From positions 310,001 to 374,000 of the forward strand of contig JAHLKD010000006.1 of the NCBI GenBank assembly GCA_025526935.1: a stretch of 64,000 nucleotides of DNA, given 5' to 3'. This document shows positions 1-12,012 of the stretch, piece after piece; positions within the stretch are counted from its first letter, which is position 1, and each line of letters starts with the position of its first letter. Both the position numbers and the translations under genes were made by a program. Source of the stretch: Cladochytrium replicatum. Taxonomy: Eukaryota > Chytridiomycota > Chytridiomycetes > Cladochytriales > Cladochytriaceae. The notes under the pieces were generated by a model. The model had not been told where the DNA came from, ran no database searches, and saw only the letters and a list, made by a program, of their open reading frames with translations.

Positions 1-170
1 ACCCTGCAAAGGCAGCTGTGTTGATTCTATTTGGATCTTTTCAAATGAGCATATGCTACCTTTTCATAAATCAGAACTGACAAAGCATATTCTTGAGGTT
101 ATTGGAACTAATACTGCTTTGAAGAGCCTAGGGTATATTGGCGTTGGTAGTGTGTGGCTAGAGCCTGGAG

Positions 171-240
171 ATTTTCTGTTTGGCACATAGCTCAAACACT
201 GCAGGTATTTTCTGTTTGGCACATAACTCACACCCTGCAG
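171..240. repeat. Two-copy 34-bp tandem direct repeat
   Basis: Two nearly identical 34-bp units lie at 171-204 and 207-240. Both begin attttctgtttggcacata and end in ctgcag. No gene is recognisable around them. It looks like a minor local duplication. Confidence 0.8.
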
Positions 241-1584
241 TCTTCTGGACGCGTTTGTGAAGACACTGATGAAGGATGGACGATTCAACTGAATATGCCA
301 GTGTACTTGCTGAAATTGGCATTGTTGATTGTATGCAAGTTCCACAAGGCCTTCCCCTACCAAGGAAAGGAGCTTGGTGAATTCAATGTTTTTCCTGTTT
401 GACACAGAGCTGATATGAGGCTTACCACGACAACTTAGTGCAAAGCAAATCGAGGCCACTCGAGGGTAATTTGATGCCTTCCTGTGATTGTAACCTTACA
501 AGCCAATTTCAATTGCAGAATATGCCAGCGAGGTAGTTGTTGTCTTTTATCCAAGGATCGGGAAAGATCCCTTGTGTTTGCAGTGATTACAGTTTTGAAT
601 GCCCGCTCGCGCTCTACGGGATCTACTCATATTTCAAGCGTTGTCGCAAATAGCGGCAGTAGAGGATGTGAACCATGTATTCAGCTACAAATGGACGCAG
701 CCACTTAATGAGAGTATTTAGGCAGTGGGGAAGCAATCAGTCAGAATCTTGTTTGAGCAGGTTGGCAAAGATGAATTAGTCCCTGTGGGAGGAAGAATTC
801 ATCAAGTCCTCGCTACGCCGTAGGCTGATCATCTGTGGACTGGAGCAAAACTGACTGAATTGCTCCGGGGTTTTGTCCCTCATAGATGGGCACGGATGTG
901 TATGCATGCATTTCCAATCAAGCAGTCATTAGACTGGCATCTGACTGGCACCTGGAAACCAATTAGTGCACAGCTGAGGCTGGCAGTTTGGAAGACTGTT
1001 TGGTGGATGTCTGAGCTCGCAAGAAGGCTGATCTGAAAGTGTGAGTGTGTGGTTGAGTGGGAGAAGACACAGGGTGTCATCACCCACAGTCAGAAGTGTA
1101 TGCCAGTGGAACGAAGACCAAGGAGTGCAAGAGCGAGTCAATTCCTGGCCGTCAGAACTCACTGCATGGAGTGCAACAGGATTCACAACCCTCAGGTGGA
1201 GTTCTCCACGGAATCACTTAGCTGGCATGAATCTCTTCAAAAACATGTAGATATGCTCCATGGTCGTCATCAGGTTGAGGCTGGGGTGTAGAGTGAGCCT
1301 GCTCCCAAAAGCCAGGAAGTTGGAGTAAATAGCGGCAGCTCTTCCCCCCAACATTGCCGACTGTCTGTTACAAGTGGTAGCAAAGGGCGTCTGAACCCCC
1401 TCTGCGGCTCTGCTCATCGAATTCCGCTTGCTTGGCCTTTTTTAAATTCTGTAGGAACAAGCCAGTGAAGCCACCAATTCACCCCTAACAGGAACTCCAG
1501 CTCATCCCTGTACACTCAGGTTTTAAGAGCCACAATACAGGATCTCCCGGATAAATCCACCACCTGTTAAATTCTGTGGGAAAT
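241..1584. other. Gene-poor stretch, nothing recognised
   Basis: Only short reading frames with no family resemblance are present, on both strands. No splice pattern joins them into a convincing protein. Its neighbours are LINE relics, so decayed mobile DNA is the likeliest content, but the sequence does not show this directly. Confidence 0.5.
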
Positions 1585-1589
1585 GGTGG

Positions 1590-1662
1590 CGGTTCAGGAG
1601 GGAATTGAACCTCCAACCACTCGATTTCCGGTCAGTTGCTCTTTGATTGAGCTACTGCAACT
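1590..1662 (-). pseudogene. tRNA-like sequence (decayed tRNA or tRNA-derived SINE head)
   Basis: Read on the minus strand this carries an A-box-like TAGCTCAATC and a perfect RNA polymerase III B box, GGTTCAATTCC. The T loop appears to be eight rather than seven bases, an extra G breaks the 3' side of the anticodon stem, and T33 is missing from the loop (CCGGAAA). A functional tRNA is therefore unlikely. It could be a decayed tRNA, an organelle-derived copy, or the head of a SINE. Confidence 0.45.
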
Positions 1663-1796
1663 TGAAAGGGAGTTTACACCCTCTTGAGACTGGCATCTGT
1701 TAAATACCTTGCTAGCAGATATTGTCACAGCACTTGATGGAGCGTAGCTAAGTGCAAGAGAAGAGGGTGTAACTCCCCTTTCTTTTGAACTTCATA

Positions 1797-2190
1797 TTAT
1801 GTATTAATTTTCCAACCAATGTACCCGCTGGTGCAAAATCCAAATACAACAGACCCACCAAAGTACAAGACATCAGGTGCGAAAAGATGCAATGAGGCAT
1901 GAGCTTTATCTAAGCGATGATCAATAGTGGCAGCAAGATCAAGCCCTGCAATAGTTAAATAGTGACCAAGGTACCTAAATGAAACCTCGAAAGGGAGGGC
2001 AGAGCCATGAAGCTTCAAGGGGGTGGGCAACTTCTGAGAGGACAACACAGCACACTTTGAAGGGAAAACACAAAATGAGAAGCTAAAGCAAAATCTTCAC
2101 AAATTTTCAATGCATGTTGGGTTTGCTCAGGGGTGGCAGAAAACAACAAATTGAAAACAGGAGTGTTATTAGAAACCTAGCAAGATGAGA
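1797..2190 (-). mobile_element. LINE reverse-transcriptase relic
   Basis: The minus-strand frame includes LHGSALPFEVSFRYLGHYL, which matches the region after the catalytic core in LINE-type reverse transcriptases (an F-x-YLG motif just downstream of the thumb). Upstream, frames interrupted by stops show the usual C-x-x-F-A then F-x-x-x-x-S pattern that precedes it. Stops and frame changes mark it as a dead fragment. Whether it belongs to the same family as the LINE at 37.4-40 kb cannot be decided by eye. Confidence 0.6.
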
Positions 2191-2724
2191 AGATTCAAGT
2201 CGAAGGAGCTGCGCTAAAGGATTGATGAAAACTGAGTACAAAAACAGAGACAAAACAGAATCGACCTCGTGGAAGCGAAAACAAATTAGAGCCACAATTC
2301 TCTATAACAGCCTGAGAAGAACAACGATCAAACATGCTGTGCTTAACGTTTCCCTATACGAGATGTTCTCTCAAGTATCACAAGTATGTCGGATGACTGG
2401 AGTAGCTTATTCTTATGTCATTCAACACACCATTCATGAACAGCATTTTGAAACTTTACGAGGTTTGGTGCAAGACTGCCGATAGTGACAGTCAATATGA
2501 ACTGATTAAGGGGTAAACTTTGGGTCTGTCGACTTTTATTTTAATGTTTAAAATACCTGATAAAGAATAGATCCGGTGACGACTCTTACAGTGACAATTG
2601 TCCACCTACATGTGTTATGGATAAGATTTGTTTGTTCTCAAAGAAGTCGTAATTCACCCTCTCAATGATCTTTTGTGAAGTATGGAAACTTCACTTCAAA
2701 GGAGAGAATGATGTAATGATTCCA
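2191..2724. other. Intergenic, nothing recognised
   Basis: AT-rich sequence with only short, unconvincing frames on both strands. Confidence 0.5.
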
Positions 2725-2888
2725 CTGGGTCACTGCGGGTAGCAGCGCCAAACCCGGACCCGCAGTTATCAAAACACGTACCCGACCCTGACCCTGTCCA
2801 GTGTCCGTTTTGCGTTTTAACTTGAACTATACATTTTGTCAATGGACCCAAACCCGACCCGGAAGACCCGAAACCCGCTGATCCTTAC
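2725..2888. mobile_element. GC-rich acccg element, copy 1
   Basis: The block is built of acccgg/gacccg runs and ends with tcaatggacccaaacccgac and then a gatcctta terminus. The same terminus and the tcaatggaccc segment recur at 37.07-37.24 kb, and the reverse complement of the terminus begins the copy at 30.32 kb. hAT-type transposons often have ends rich in CGGGTC repeats, so these may be solo or MITE-like hAT ends. No target-site duplication was identified. Confidence 0.6.
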
Positions 2889-3784
2889 TCTCAATAATGT
2901 TTTTACAGAAAGAGTCTCAAATTTTGCAGAGAAATAGCATTGTACTACAAATCTGCCTTTGGAAATAGTATCTGTGATCACAGCCCTAAAATTCTTGAGG
3001 TATCATATTCTGAACCACTAAAACACTTTCTTGCAACCAAGAAGGCAATCTGAGAACTATTAACATAAATCTGCATCTCAAAAAATTCCTTGTCACAAGG
3101 TGAATTATATTGAACCGGATCAACTATGAACTTTTCTCCATATTAATAAAGTATTCTACTTAGTGTGATATTTGGACATACTGATTTCTCAACTCAGCTT
3201 TTCTTTTTCTTATAATTATTTCCAATATCAAATTTTCCAATTTTCCAATATCTACATACCACAGACAAAACCTTTGAACACGGTTCTCGAATGGATTCTT
3301 TTGAAGAGTTTAATTACTTTCTTGAGCATCCATGAGAGCATTTTGGAGACTTGAAACTCAATCTCAAAAATTGAGCGTAGTAGGTCATTCACAAAAAAAT
3401 TTGACCTCTCTGTCTAATTTCTTTTATCTAATATTGATATTTACAAAACTCTTTGTGCTTACAGTAGTGTGGAAAGCTACTTGTTGATGATTGACAGAAC
3501 AACAGAGGCTGCCTTTTGGATTACCAGATTTGGACATAATATGCAAGTTTTGTTTGATTCAATGTGATTCACACAATCTTTTACAATCATTTACTTCAAT
3601 AGTCTCTGAACATTGTCGTTGTTTCTGAATTCTATAAGATTTGAGTAGTTAGGCATTATATCATAGAAAGGCTTTCCTGTACATGGCAGTCAATTTCTAT
3701 TACACAATAGAGGCATATACTTCACCGGTGATTTGAAAAGAAGGGCTATTTGGAAAAGAAACAAATGTAGTTAGGTTATTTCCA
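2889..3784. other. AT-rich intergenic sequence
   Basis: No gene, repeat or RNA gene could be recognised. The base composition is distinctly AT-rich compared with the genes to the right. Confidence 0.5.
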
Positions 3785-4245
3785 TAAACACTTTGTGTCT
3801 GCGTGGACAGTATGATATCTACAAACACTATCATAAGGATGTGCAAAAATGAATTTAACAATCACGAAATGATAGGTGGGTTAGACCAAATCAGTTTCTG
3901 TACAGTGTTCATTTTGTCAGTGTCCCATCCACCACTTGTTATGTCCTTTGCAAACCTGGTCCTGATGAACTGATTCGTCATTTGAAAGCTTGAAATCCTT
4001 TGGCCAGACCTGCCTTCCAAGGTTTCCAATCAACTCAGGGAGCTTTATGAGCGACAGATGTTTAACGTAGCTGTCCAGAACGATAGCCACTCAGAAGGAT
4101 ATGTGACAACCAATACTCTGAACATAAAATAGATTGTTGCAGAAGTACTGACTACTGAGCCATTTGCCGAATCCAGTTCCCCGAGCAAGACGAGCACACA
4201 AACAAGAGTGAGGTCGCTCCTAGCACTACTACTTGAACTTCTTGA
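3785..4245 (-). pseudogene. Relic of the transposon-associated coiled-coil gene
   Basis: This stretch is a diverged copy of 30.54-31.0 kb. It starts with the same terminal sequence (acactttgtgtctg, then gtggacag) and then reads, on the minus strand, the C-terminal part of the protein encoded at 30618-32301; for example YPSEWLSFWTA here against YPSEWLRFWTA there, and the shared STSATIY. The frame is broken and only the last third of the gene is left. Repetition of this gene at two loci is direct evidence that it is mobile or multicopy. Confidence 0.75.
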
Positions 4246-4925
4246 ATAAGGTGTTGGTACTAATAGGCTCTCAAATAAAGAGCCGAAGTAACAATGATAG
4301 TTTCCAAACGCAGTGATAGAAACACACATACGAATAACTCAAGTCATCCATATTGAAAGAAATCTCACGAAATAAGAAAGTCCAAAGACCACAATCCTCT
4401 CCGATATCCTCTTACTAATGCGCTTGGCCGCTACAGTTCCTCCTGCTGACACATGATCAGCGTGAGTGACACTGAGTGTTGTCGGCATCATCATTGGTCG
4501 GTATTGCAAGATCAGCACTGCGCTTTCGGAAGAGCTTTGATCATGCACCAGAAACCTGCTCTGTATTTCCAGCTCCAATTGACTTCTCTGATTTTGTACG
4601 TTCAGCCATCTCTCTTCAACGATTTGACGTACTGCCCCATCCACCGTGTCTCATACTTTCGCGACCACAAACCATCCAATAACGAGGTGGAAAGCAGGAC
4701 CATATCACCAACACTGATCTCGTTTCACTCTCAGATTCGATGCTCATGATTGCACTGGTTTCTCCGACGTTCACGCGCTTCATTGATTTTGTCAATCGAC
4801 ACTTCTCGTAGGTCTTCTATTGCTCCAATCTGATGTGCTCGATCTGATAAGCTCGCCGGTGAATCAGTTCTTCTAACGTCATTGATTCGCTCCAATCAGA
4901 TGTAACGCAGAATTTATCGAAGTTG
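4246..4925. other. Intergenic; no supported gene
   Basis: A 101-codon minus-strand frame at 4339-4644 and an overlapping plus-strand frame are present. Neither resembles a family known to me and neither can be joined to neighbours. I would not annotate a gene here. Confidence 0.4.
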
Positions 4926-5822
4926 AAATAGAACTCTATACTATCCACGACATGCGGAAAGACCTGCATGAGTGGATGTTTCAGCTTCTTAAGTGCAAGT
5001 GCAATATGAATGAAATGTGAGAGTTCGTTCTTGTATAGCTCTTTATGGTTCGACTTCGAAGTTGCAAAAAAATATATCCAGGTAAAGGATACTGGATGGT
5101 CAGAGCCGTCAATAAGATCAGAGTTGTTGGAAGTGGGAGCTAAGTTTCTGGTGGCGAGAATTAAAACCCAGAGCGCTGAAAACTTCGGTGGATCTAGGAA
5201 GAAGCGTTCAATTGCAGATGAACAAAGTGCAACATCATCTGATGTTGGGGCTAAATGACAAGCGACTGTTTCTGATGTCCCAATCGGATTTCTCTGCTTC
5301 CAGTTTACCTTGGACGATTGCGTAGATTCAGACTGCTGAATTGGGATCAGATGATCCTGAAGAAGACTTCAAGTTCTGATCATGTACTAGTATGACAAAA
5401 TTGTTTTGGATGAGTTTATTGCTCAACGAATATATGGCTTCAGTTAGATATGGATTACCGACGGTGTGGACTTGACAGACATGGAGGAGCTGTGTGCAGA
5501 ACTTAGGGAATGCGGAAATTACAGTGTTCAAGCACAACACAGCTGCAATCAGATTCTACAATGCAATGGGGTAAGTTCTAGACACGTCAATAACGTTTCT
5601 CGACTTCGTAACAGACTATCCATGTTCAGAGGCGAGATCGATGCAATATCTCCAAGCAAATGCCTTCCAAACCCAGCGTGCACAGCGAGTATCGTACGAG
5701 AACTCTTTCCAAACGTCTATGAAACGACCTTTGAAAAGAATAAGAGTGCAGTGTCGCCAAGTATGATAAAGACTTTCATGGATAAACAATTCATGTATTA
5801 TTCTTCAGCATCTTCAAATTGA
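4926..5822 (+). pseudogene. NAA40/Nat4-like histone N-acetyltransferase, frame-broken
   Basis: Nat4/NAA40 acetylates the N termini of histones H2A and H4. Recognisable pieces occur in the right order: a DTGWSEPSIRSELLEVGAKF segment near 5090-5150 matching the family's GW-x(4)-K-x-x-E region, PIGFLCFQFTLDD near 5280 (strand before the acetyl-CoA site), ITVFKHNTAAIRFYNAMG near 5515-5570, and after an intron starting gtaagttc at 5571 a DAISPSKC segment, which is the family's F-x-ID-x-x-SPS motif. The pieces lie in different frames: a stop falls after NMNEM near 5018 and at least one further shift lies between 5250 and 5510. The C-terminal frame overlaps the 3' end of the minus-strand pICln gene. 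It is either a pseudogene or a gene with base-level errors. Confidence 0.55.
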
Positions 5823-6732
5823 TTTTGCTGATTACTGTGGTTAGCGCGAGGATTGCTATCCTCCAGCTCCGCATCAGAAGCAGTTCTTTTGATCCCATTC
5901 ATTCCGTTCGTTTCCGTCTCAATTGGTCGAAGAGGTGATTCAAAAACTTGCTCCAAATGTTCCAGAGCAGCCTATTACATGAAATAACGCGTCAGAGCCC
6001 AATAATTTGCGATGTTTGGATGAGATACCTGGCCAGCTTCGTCCAATTCAATATCATCCGCAGAAAACATCCAACCACCGTCCCCAGCTGGCGCTTCATC
6101 GTTCTCCATATCCGGATCCGGATGCAACGAAGAGCACAGATTCATGTTCTCAACAATCTGATAGACTAACGGAGGATCTCGTTAGGTTTCATACTCTTCG
6201 TAAGACGAAAAATTGTCCGACACGCACCTATATCTAGTTGAGTGGGAACAATCCTTACTTCCCAGAATCTCTCTTCTGTAGGAATTTCTTCCTCGTCCAT
6301 GGCATCCTCGTTGTCACTGGAAACGACGTCGCTCTCCTGGGTAATTCCCGATCCTCCTGCTAGAACTTGACAGTAGACACAAGGCCCTGCCGCCAATCGA
6401 TCCTCAGATGCAGCACCATAAGCAACGATTGACAAGTAATCGACAGCGATTCCAACAGCCGTTGCCGGACTGAACCAAACCAGTTGGCTTAAAATTGAAA
6501 AGCAATGATCAATCACAGATTTTGTTTCGACGTGATGAGCTTACCTCTCAGCAACATACAGCTCCCCTTCGCCATTCAAATCAATGTCACCAAACTGCCC
6601 GCTAAGTGGTGGATCAACGAGTATTCTTGAGTTAACACTGAATTTTATTGACGCCGGGTCTGGGTTCCCTTGGGGCTGGCCATCAACGACTCTATGAAAA
6701 AATGGCAGCTCGTTGAGAATGTGGATGGCCAT
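5798..6732 (-). CDS. pICln (methylosome subunit / chloride conductance regulator)
   Basis: pICln binds Sm proteins and brings them to the PRMT5 methylosome for snRNP assembly. The product begins MAIHILNELPFFHRV. The PH-like core follows: GEGELYVAERSQLVWFS corresponds to the family's GTLYIAESRLSW, and AVDYLSIVAYGAAS to its YPTISLHALSRD. An acidic insert (DNEDAMDEEEIPTEE) and a second strand set, RFWEVRIVPTQ, match the family's E-x-RFVPSD region. After an intron of about 57 bp near 5970-6030 (gtatct..aatag) the acidic C-terminus contains MFSADDIELDEAGQ and ends in a QFEDAEE tail, as in other pICln proteins. The start chosen leaves only about 21 bp to the divergent PPCDC start. Confidence 0.8.
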
Positions 6733-6753
6733 TTTGCAAGACTGTGCCACGCC

Positions 6754-7612
6754 ATGCCACAGTCTCAGCATACAAATCATCCGCCTCGTTTGCTGGTGGG
6801 AGCAACGGGGTCGGTTGCGTCGATCAAGTTGACGCTACTTGTGGAGAAGATAAAGAAGTCCATACCAGTAATCTTGTAAAACTGTCACGATCATGCATGT
6901 GTGCTGAGATGTCTATCCAGAACGTGGAAGTGAAGGTTATCGCAACCCAACATGCCCTCCATTTCTTCGATCGATCTGCTGTAGATGCTGAAGTCTTAGT
7001 TGATTCCGATGAATGGAAGGTGTGATGATGAGCTTGCTGGCGTTGACATTCTGGGCTGATTACAATCAGACTTGGAAAAGCAGGGATGACCCAGTTCTCC
7101 ACATTGAGGTTATACTTGATCACATACTTTGCAAAACAACGACTTACTCTATTGCACGTTATTCAGCTACGGAAATGGGCAGACGCTATCGTCATTGCTC
7201 CGTTGGATGCTAATACTATGGCAAAGCTAGCTGGAGGTCATTCGGACAATTTGCTGGTAAGAGAGCTCCGACCGACCGATTGGGATGTCATTTGAAGCGC
7301 GTGAAAATAGACGTGTGTCCTTCGAGCATGGGACCCAACTAAACCCGTTATTGTGTGCCCGGCGATGAACACCTTCATGTGGACACATCCTTTCACGGAG
7401 CGTCATTTGGACACACTCAAGGGATTTCTTGGGTATAGCGTGATTAATCCGATATCCAAAAAGCTGGCGTGCGGCGATACAGGTAGATAAACCCGCACTT
7501 CTTGTCCACGCGAACTGAAGCGCACTTAGGCGTTGGTGCGATGGCCGAAGTGGACACGATTGTTGAAAAAGTCTGCAGCTTATTCGATGAACAATCGGAA
7601 AGCAGCCGATGA
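6754..7612 (+). CDS. Phosphopantothenoylcysteine decarboxylase (PPCDC/HAL3 family)
   Basis: It decarboxylates 4'-phosphopantothenoylcysteine to 4'-phosphopantetheine in coenzyme A synthesis, using FMN. The exon-1 protein begins MPQSQHTNHPPRLLVGATGS, whose GATGSVASIK is the flavoprotein nucleotide-binding start. The catalytic His lies in KSRDDPVLHIE (family K-x-R-x-DPVLHI). WADAIVIAPLDANTMAKLAG and then PAMNTFMW carry the family Asn and PAMN-x-x-M motifs. The substrate-clamp segment KKLACGDTG, containing the essential Cys, is completed by an intron (gtagat..cttag, about 7492-7538) giving GDTGVGAMAEVDTIVEKV. Introns break the frame four to five times, each with GT..AG ends. It is divergent from pICln and convergent with PCH2 (78 bp between stops). 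In yeast, Hal3-like paralogues regulate Ppz1; this copy has the enzyme motifs. Confidence 0.88.
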
Positions 7613-7690
7613 GTGACAGATCAAGCAAAGCTATGAACAAAACTGGATTTTGATCACATTTTCATGCAACTAACGAGACAACAAGTGAAT

Positions 7691-9631
7691 CTATAAGTTA
7701 ACTGCACTGTCAAGAGTAAGGCATCGCCGGCTCTCAAGTTCCAGCTTGATAGCACCATCCAATGAATGAAGAAATACGTCCGGACTGGCACAAGGTGCTT
7801 TCACAAAGAACGCATAGCTCAATATTGGCAGTTTTCGGAGTGCACGTCCGCTCAGACCCTTGATTTGGAATTATTCCGATAGAATATATCTGATATCAAA
7901 CATACCACGCATCTCTTGGCAAGCATGTAAACACCATCACAAAAGTTGGCGGGCTCGGCTCCATCCACATGAAACAGGTCAATTTCGCGCCAGTCCATTA
8001 GTTGTATCTGATGACTTAGGTCAGAACGGAGCAGTTAGAGTTAGAAAATACAAACCGATGGCTGGATCATCCCCCGTTGCATAAGTTCCGAAATACAGCT
8101 GCAAAAGATCGCGTATATTGCTTTTGCAGAGGGAGGGCCTTTAAAACAAGTATTATTCAATTTCAACAACTGCGAAACTTCCATGTTACCGATGTATTGT
8201 TTAATGTCAGCACGGTCAATAAACGCCTCATCTGCCAACAGATTGTGAGACTTTCAAGAAATTCTTCTCTATCCAGTTACCAATCGATTCTTGAATGTTG
8301 GACGTCGTAAGGATGAGCACATTCTTTCGACGCCTGAGATTGTCGATTTGAGTCAGCAAGGCATTAACCTTGCGTCCAGCGTAAGTGTATAATCCCAATA
8401 CATTAAGTGCAACCTAACAACGCGAACTGCATCCGATGGCTCTAATCCTGATATTGATGTTTTTCGTGCCGCAGTAAGGCTTTCCACTTCATCCACTAAA
8501 ACCACTACAAATGATTCTTCATTGTCCACAAGCTTGTTTAGCTGCTGAAACCTTTTCCGCAACGAGTGAGATGAAGTCACAAGCATCAACTCTCCCAACA
8601 TACATCTTCCCAACAAGCTTTCCAGACTCACTGAAGTACTTAGAGAAAAGACTATGAGAATTGATCTCGACCAGCCTTCCGTATGCATATCGTTCAGAGA
8701 GGCGAATCGCTAGTTTCTGCTCTGAACATTAGAAATGTATTGGCATGTTTGAGCTTTAATGGCGTTGATCACCTGAGCCAACGCTCGACACAATGAGGTT
8801 TTACCAGTACCGGGAGGACCATGAAGCAGCATAACTTTGTTGAATGTTATGATATTACTGTCGATTGATCTGTCTGCGAAAGTCAGTGCCATGGAAATGT
8901 AATCGAGCAAGCTTTCATTCGGTTCAATCAGCGTGTAATGTATTGAATGTGCGATAGGTTACCGTTTTGGAATGTTGGTATCAAAAATGAGGCTAAATAG
9001 GACGATTACGCTCGGCGATCTGGTCTGCTTTCCACTACCTGTCCCATAACCCATCAAGGTCGCGCGACGGCAAGGTCTGGTGAGTGCATGAAACAACATT
9101 CTTAACCAAAGTTAGTATTAAATCAATATTGAAAATGCTTAGCGCAACTCACTTCTTCTTCGTTAATTTCATCGACAGGTTTCTCCTCGTTCAACTGTGA
9201 GAATTTAGTTTTCCGAATTCAATAATGGCAGTTACTTAACATGGTAGATATGAATCGCAAGATCGACATGTTCCAACAGGAGAGATCCGGCAATAGCTAG
9301 CTGTCCGCCTGACAATATTTGCTCAGAAACGAAGTATCCAGTTTGCACGTGAAGGCATACCCCAGTCTAGTTCGCAAATCCTGATAAAAGCGCAGTTCTT
9401 CGACAAAGTAGCCGTATTGCTTTCGCCCGTGGTTGTGGTTTGTTCGCTGTCCAAACTGATGGATACGTTCTCAGCCGCGCACACAATTGTTGCCCGAAGA
9501 TGGAGCTCGACACATTTCTTGAGATAATCAAGACGAGCGGTACTCCAAGGATGAAGACAAACTTCAACTAAATGCAAGATCTGAGATGGTGCGACAATGG
9601 ATGAGGATAACATACCGTGCACCACTGGCAT
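7691..9631 (-). CDS. PCH2: PCH2/TRIP13 AAA+ ATPase
   Basis: Pch2/TRIP13 is a hexameric AAA+ remodeller of HORMA proteins (Hop1, Mad2) in the meiotic and spindle checkpoints. Walker A is in [20 protein letters not shown] (about 8780-8835). Walker B and the following diagnostic stretch are [20 protein letters not shown] then [11 protein letters not shown] (about 8430-8520). The second region of homology and arginine-finger segment is [12 protein letters not shown] (about 8190-8230). The C-terminus reads [20 protein letters not shown] and ends at 7691. The N-terminal domain contains [19 protein letters not shown], the family's LxLxxH-type segment. Several short introns interrupt it. The start at 9631 ([11 protein letters not shown]) is the first ATG in a continuous frame leading into the conserved N-terminal VEVCLHP; an upstream start is possible. 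Its presence implies a sexual/meiotic programme or a checkpoint use. Confidence 0.88.
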
Positions 9632-9938
9632 GTTCAATCTTTCCAAATTTGGCCCAGGAAATGCTGAATACGATATTATACCATATTTTATTATAAACTC
9701 TTTAGGACATACATAAGTACAGCACGGCAAATTACCGGGAGAGGCGGGAGAGAAGGAAAAGGCAAAAGCATCGTCGCAAAAAGGAATTATGCAGCGACAG
9801 ATAAATTGAGGAAAGCAACAAATGAGAAAGCAAATATAAGCAAATAGCGAAGCAAAAAATCCGCCGCACAAGTGATCCCAAGGAGTAAAGAGCAAAAGTG
9901 GAGTAGTAGAAAGAAAAAATCAAGCAATAGCTGAAATC

Positions 9939-12012
9939 TCAGTCCAGGTCGTCCACCGTGGTTTGCAACATGTCACACAATTCCAGTCTAGCTCGTTTGT
10001 GACAATGATCAATATCACCATCGAGGTCGACAAGATCACGAAACTGGAACATTTCAGGTTCTGCTGCCGAAGCCATCGCAGCCAACGATGCTGTCGAGTT
10101 TGTGAGCTGCACCGACTCGTCGTATGACTTTTTCAACGACATCTCATCTGACTTGTACGATACTGAACCTTCCTTCTTCCTTCGTCTCTTCCTCTTCATT
10201 AGATCGTCTTCGAACTCTGCGTCGTCCACATCCTCGTTGCAACCAAGCATCGTTTTTCGATATTGTAGCCGAGTGTTGGTCATCCCAACCTCATAGTGAT
10301 AGTGCGTTGGGATACCCATATCCCTCAGAATGTCATAGATGACAAAGAGAGCGTCAGGGCTGCGTGTATCGGGTAGGTCCGCAGCGATTTGTTTAAGTCG
10401 AGACAAAATTTCGGAATACTGATATTCGCACGTAAGCGGTGGGGCAATTCCACCGAGTCTGTAGATTGCTTCAAACCAATCCGGGCCCCAACGAGAAGCA
10501 AAAAGCTTCTTGTGTTTGATGATCAAATCCTTGCTCTTTAGAAATGGTCAGAATGGTTTTTGGCAAGAAGCACGAAATATAGATCACCTTTATATCGATC
10601 CTCTCTTGTAAAAGATAGTTTGCCATATCCAAAAGCTTTTCAGATTTTGTAGGTGCAAGGTTCACCAAGTTTGGATTTTCTAGCGAAGCACCTTCCATGT
10701 TTCTTTGAACCCCACCATAATCGCTCGCTGGGCGATTAAGGAACTGACGAAGTTTTTGTTCGTAGTTTGCAAACCGTCGTCGCTGAGTTGCAGTCATTTT
10801 CGATCCCCCGTCCTCACGATAAAAGACCGGCCGCTTTGGCTTATTGGCTTTGTTGCTCCGGATTCCCAGGAACGGAGAGCGGTCGCTTTTTCTTGACGGA
10901 CTATCAACTTCTCTGAATCGAATCAAATCCGGAGAGGATGTAAAAGAAAAGACGCTTGAATCGGGGCTCCGGCAGGAAGCTGCTGTTGCTGGAGACGACA
11001 GGCAGGCTGCAGCGAGGGCGGAAGGTTCCGACGGTCCTAGCTCCAATTGACCATTAAGAATAGAGCTCATCTCGTTGCGATTAGGTGAAGCGACATCGAC
11101 AACTTCATCGACCCCAGAAGAGTTCTCTGAATAGAAAATGGATGGCGTTGCCAACGGGGCAGGCCAACTTGAATGTCCACTCCCACTGGAAATAATGTCA
11201 TTCAAACCAAAAGATGATGAATTCTGAGGAGTGGCATGCTGCTGAAAAGGGGTAGTTGTTGGTGTAGATTGCCGCAAGAATGCAAGAAGCTCCGATAGCG
11301 GTAGATTGCTGCCACAAGCTGCGCTAATGGCTTGATCCTGAGTCTTCGCTCCAATGAGACCGTTCAATCTTGCATGTGGAGCAACGCTTGGCGAGTTGCT
11401 CATCTGGCCCGCCAGCATGCCCACGAGAGTGAGTGCATGAGAGCTGTTAGATGAGGTGTTTGAGCGTTGCTGCAACGATGGATTCTGTGCGATGAGAAGA
11501 AGCAATGCTGCATGGAATGGATCGGAAGGATTGAATCCCGAGAGAACACTGTTTCTCGATGTGGTGTAAGGTTCTTGGAGCTGATGCATCACAACATTCG
11601 ATCCATTCATGATATCACCACCCCGGTAAATGGATGGGTCAATCAGTGAGCTTTCTAGTACGGAAGAAAGTGCGCATGATGTATTTGACTGTGGTGGAAG
11701 TTCGGTATCGAGCGTCGAAGAGAGCCAACCGTCGGCCATGCCATTAGAAAATGAAGGGGTTTCAGGCAGTAGCTCGGGTGACAAAAGGGATGTGTATCGT
11801 TGGATTGGAGACTCTGAGTGTATTGTGCTGAATTTGAGGGTGCATTGGTGGTCTGATGAACCCAGCATCGACGATGGTAAGCACGCATTTCCCGAAAAGA
11901 GATCTTCTTCAGGGGGACTGTCGATTCCGCTTGGTGGAGATGGATTTCTAGTCTTCTTTAAAGAGCCGATACGCTTTTGCTCAAGCGAATCATTGGTTTC
12001 CAACGAAAGCAT
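9939..12012 (-). CDS. Ser-rich protein of unknown function
   Basis: Two exons, 10588-12012 and 9939-10535, join across a 52-bp intron (gtgatc..ctaaag) so that RIDIK is followed by SKDLIIKHKKLFASRWG. The product is about 670 aa. The first 400 residues are Ser/Thr/Asn-rich and probably disordered. A basic stretch TATQRRRFANYEQKLRQFLN and the following WGPDWFEAIYRLGGIAPP look like a folded domain. Then comes a run KRKRRRKK that could be a nuclear localisation signal, and an acidic tail. A nuclear regulator is plausible from composition alone; I recognise no family. It starts 111 bp from the divergent IFT74 start. Confidence 0.7.

Noticed and set aside
484-1417. Short frames on both strands
   Set aside because: Length expected by chance; no motif or splice structure.
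4339-4749. Overlapping 100-codon frames on both strands
   Set aside because: No family similarity, no splice partners, and next to decayed transposon sequence.
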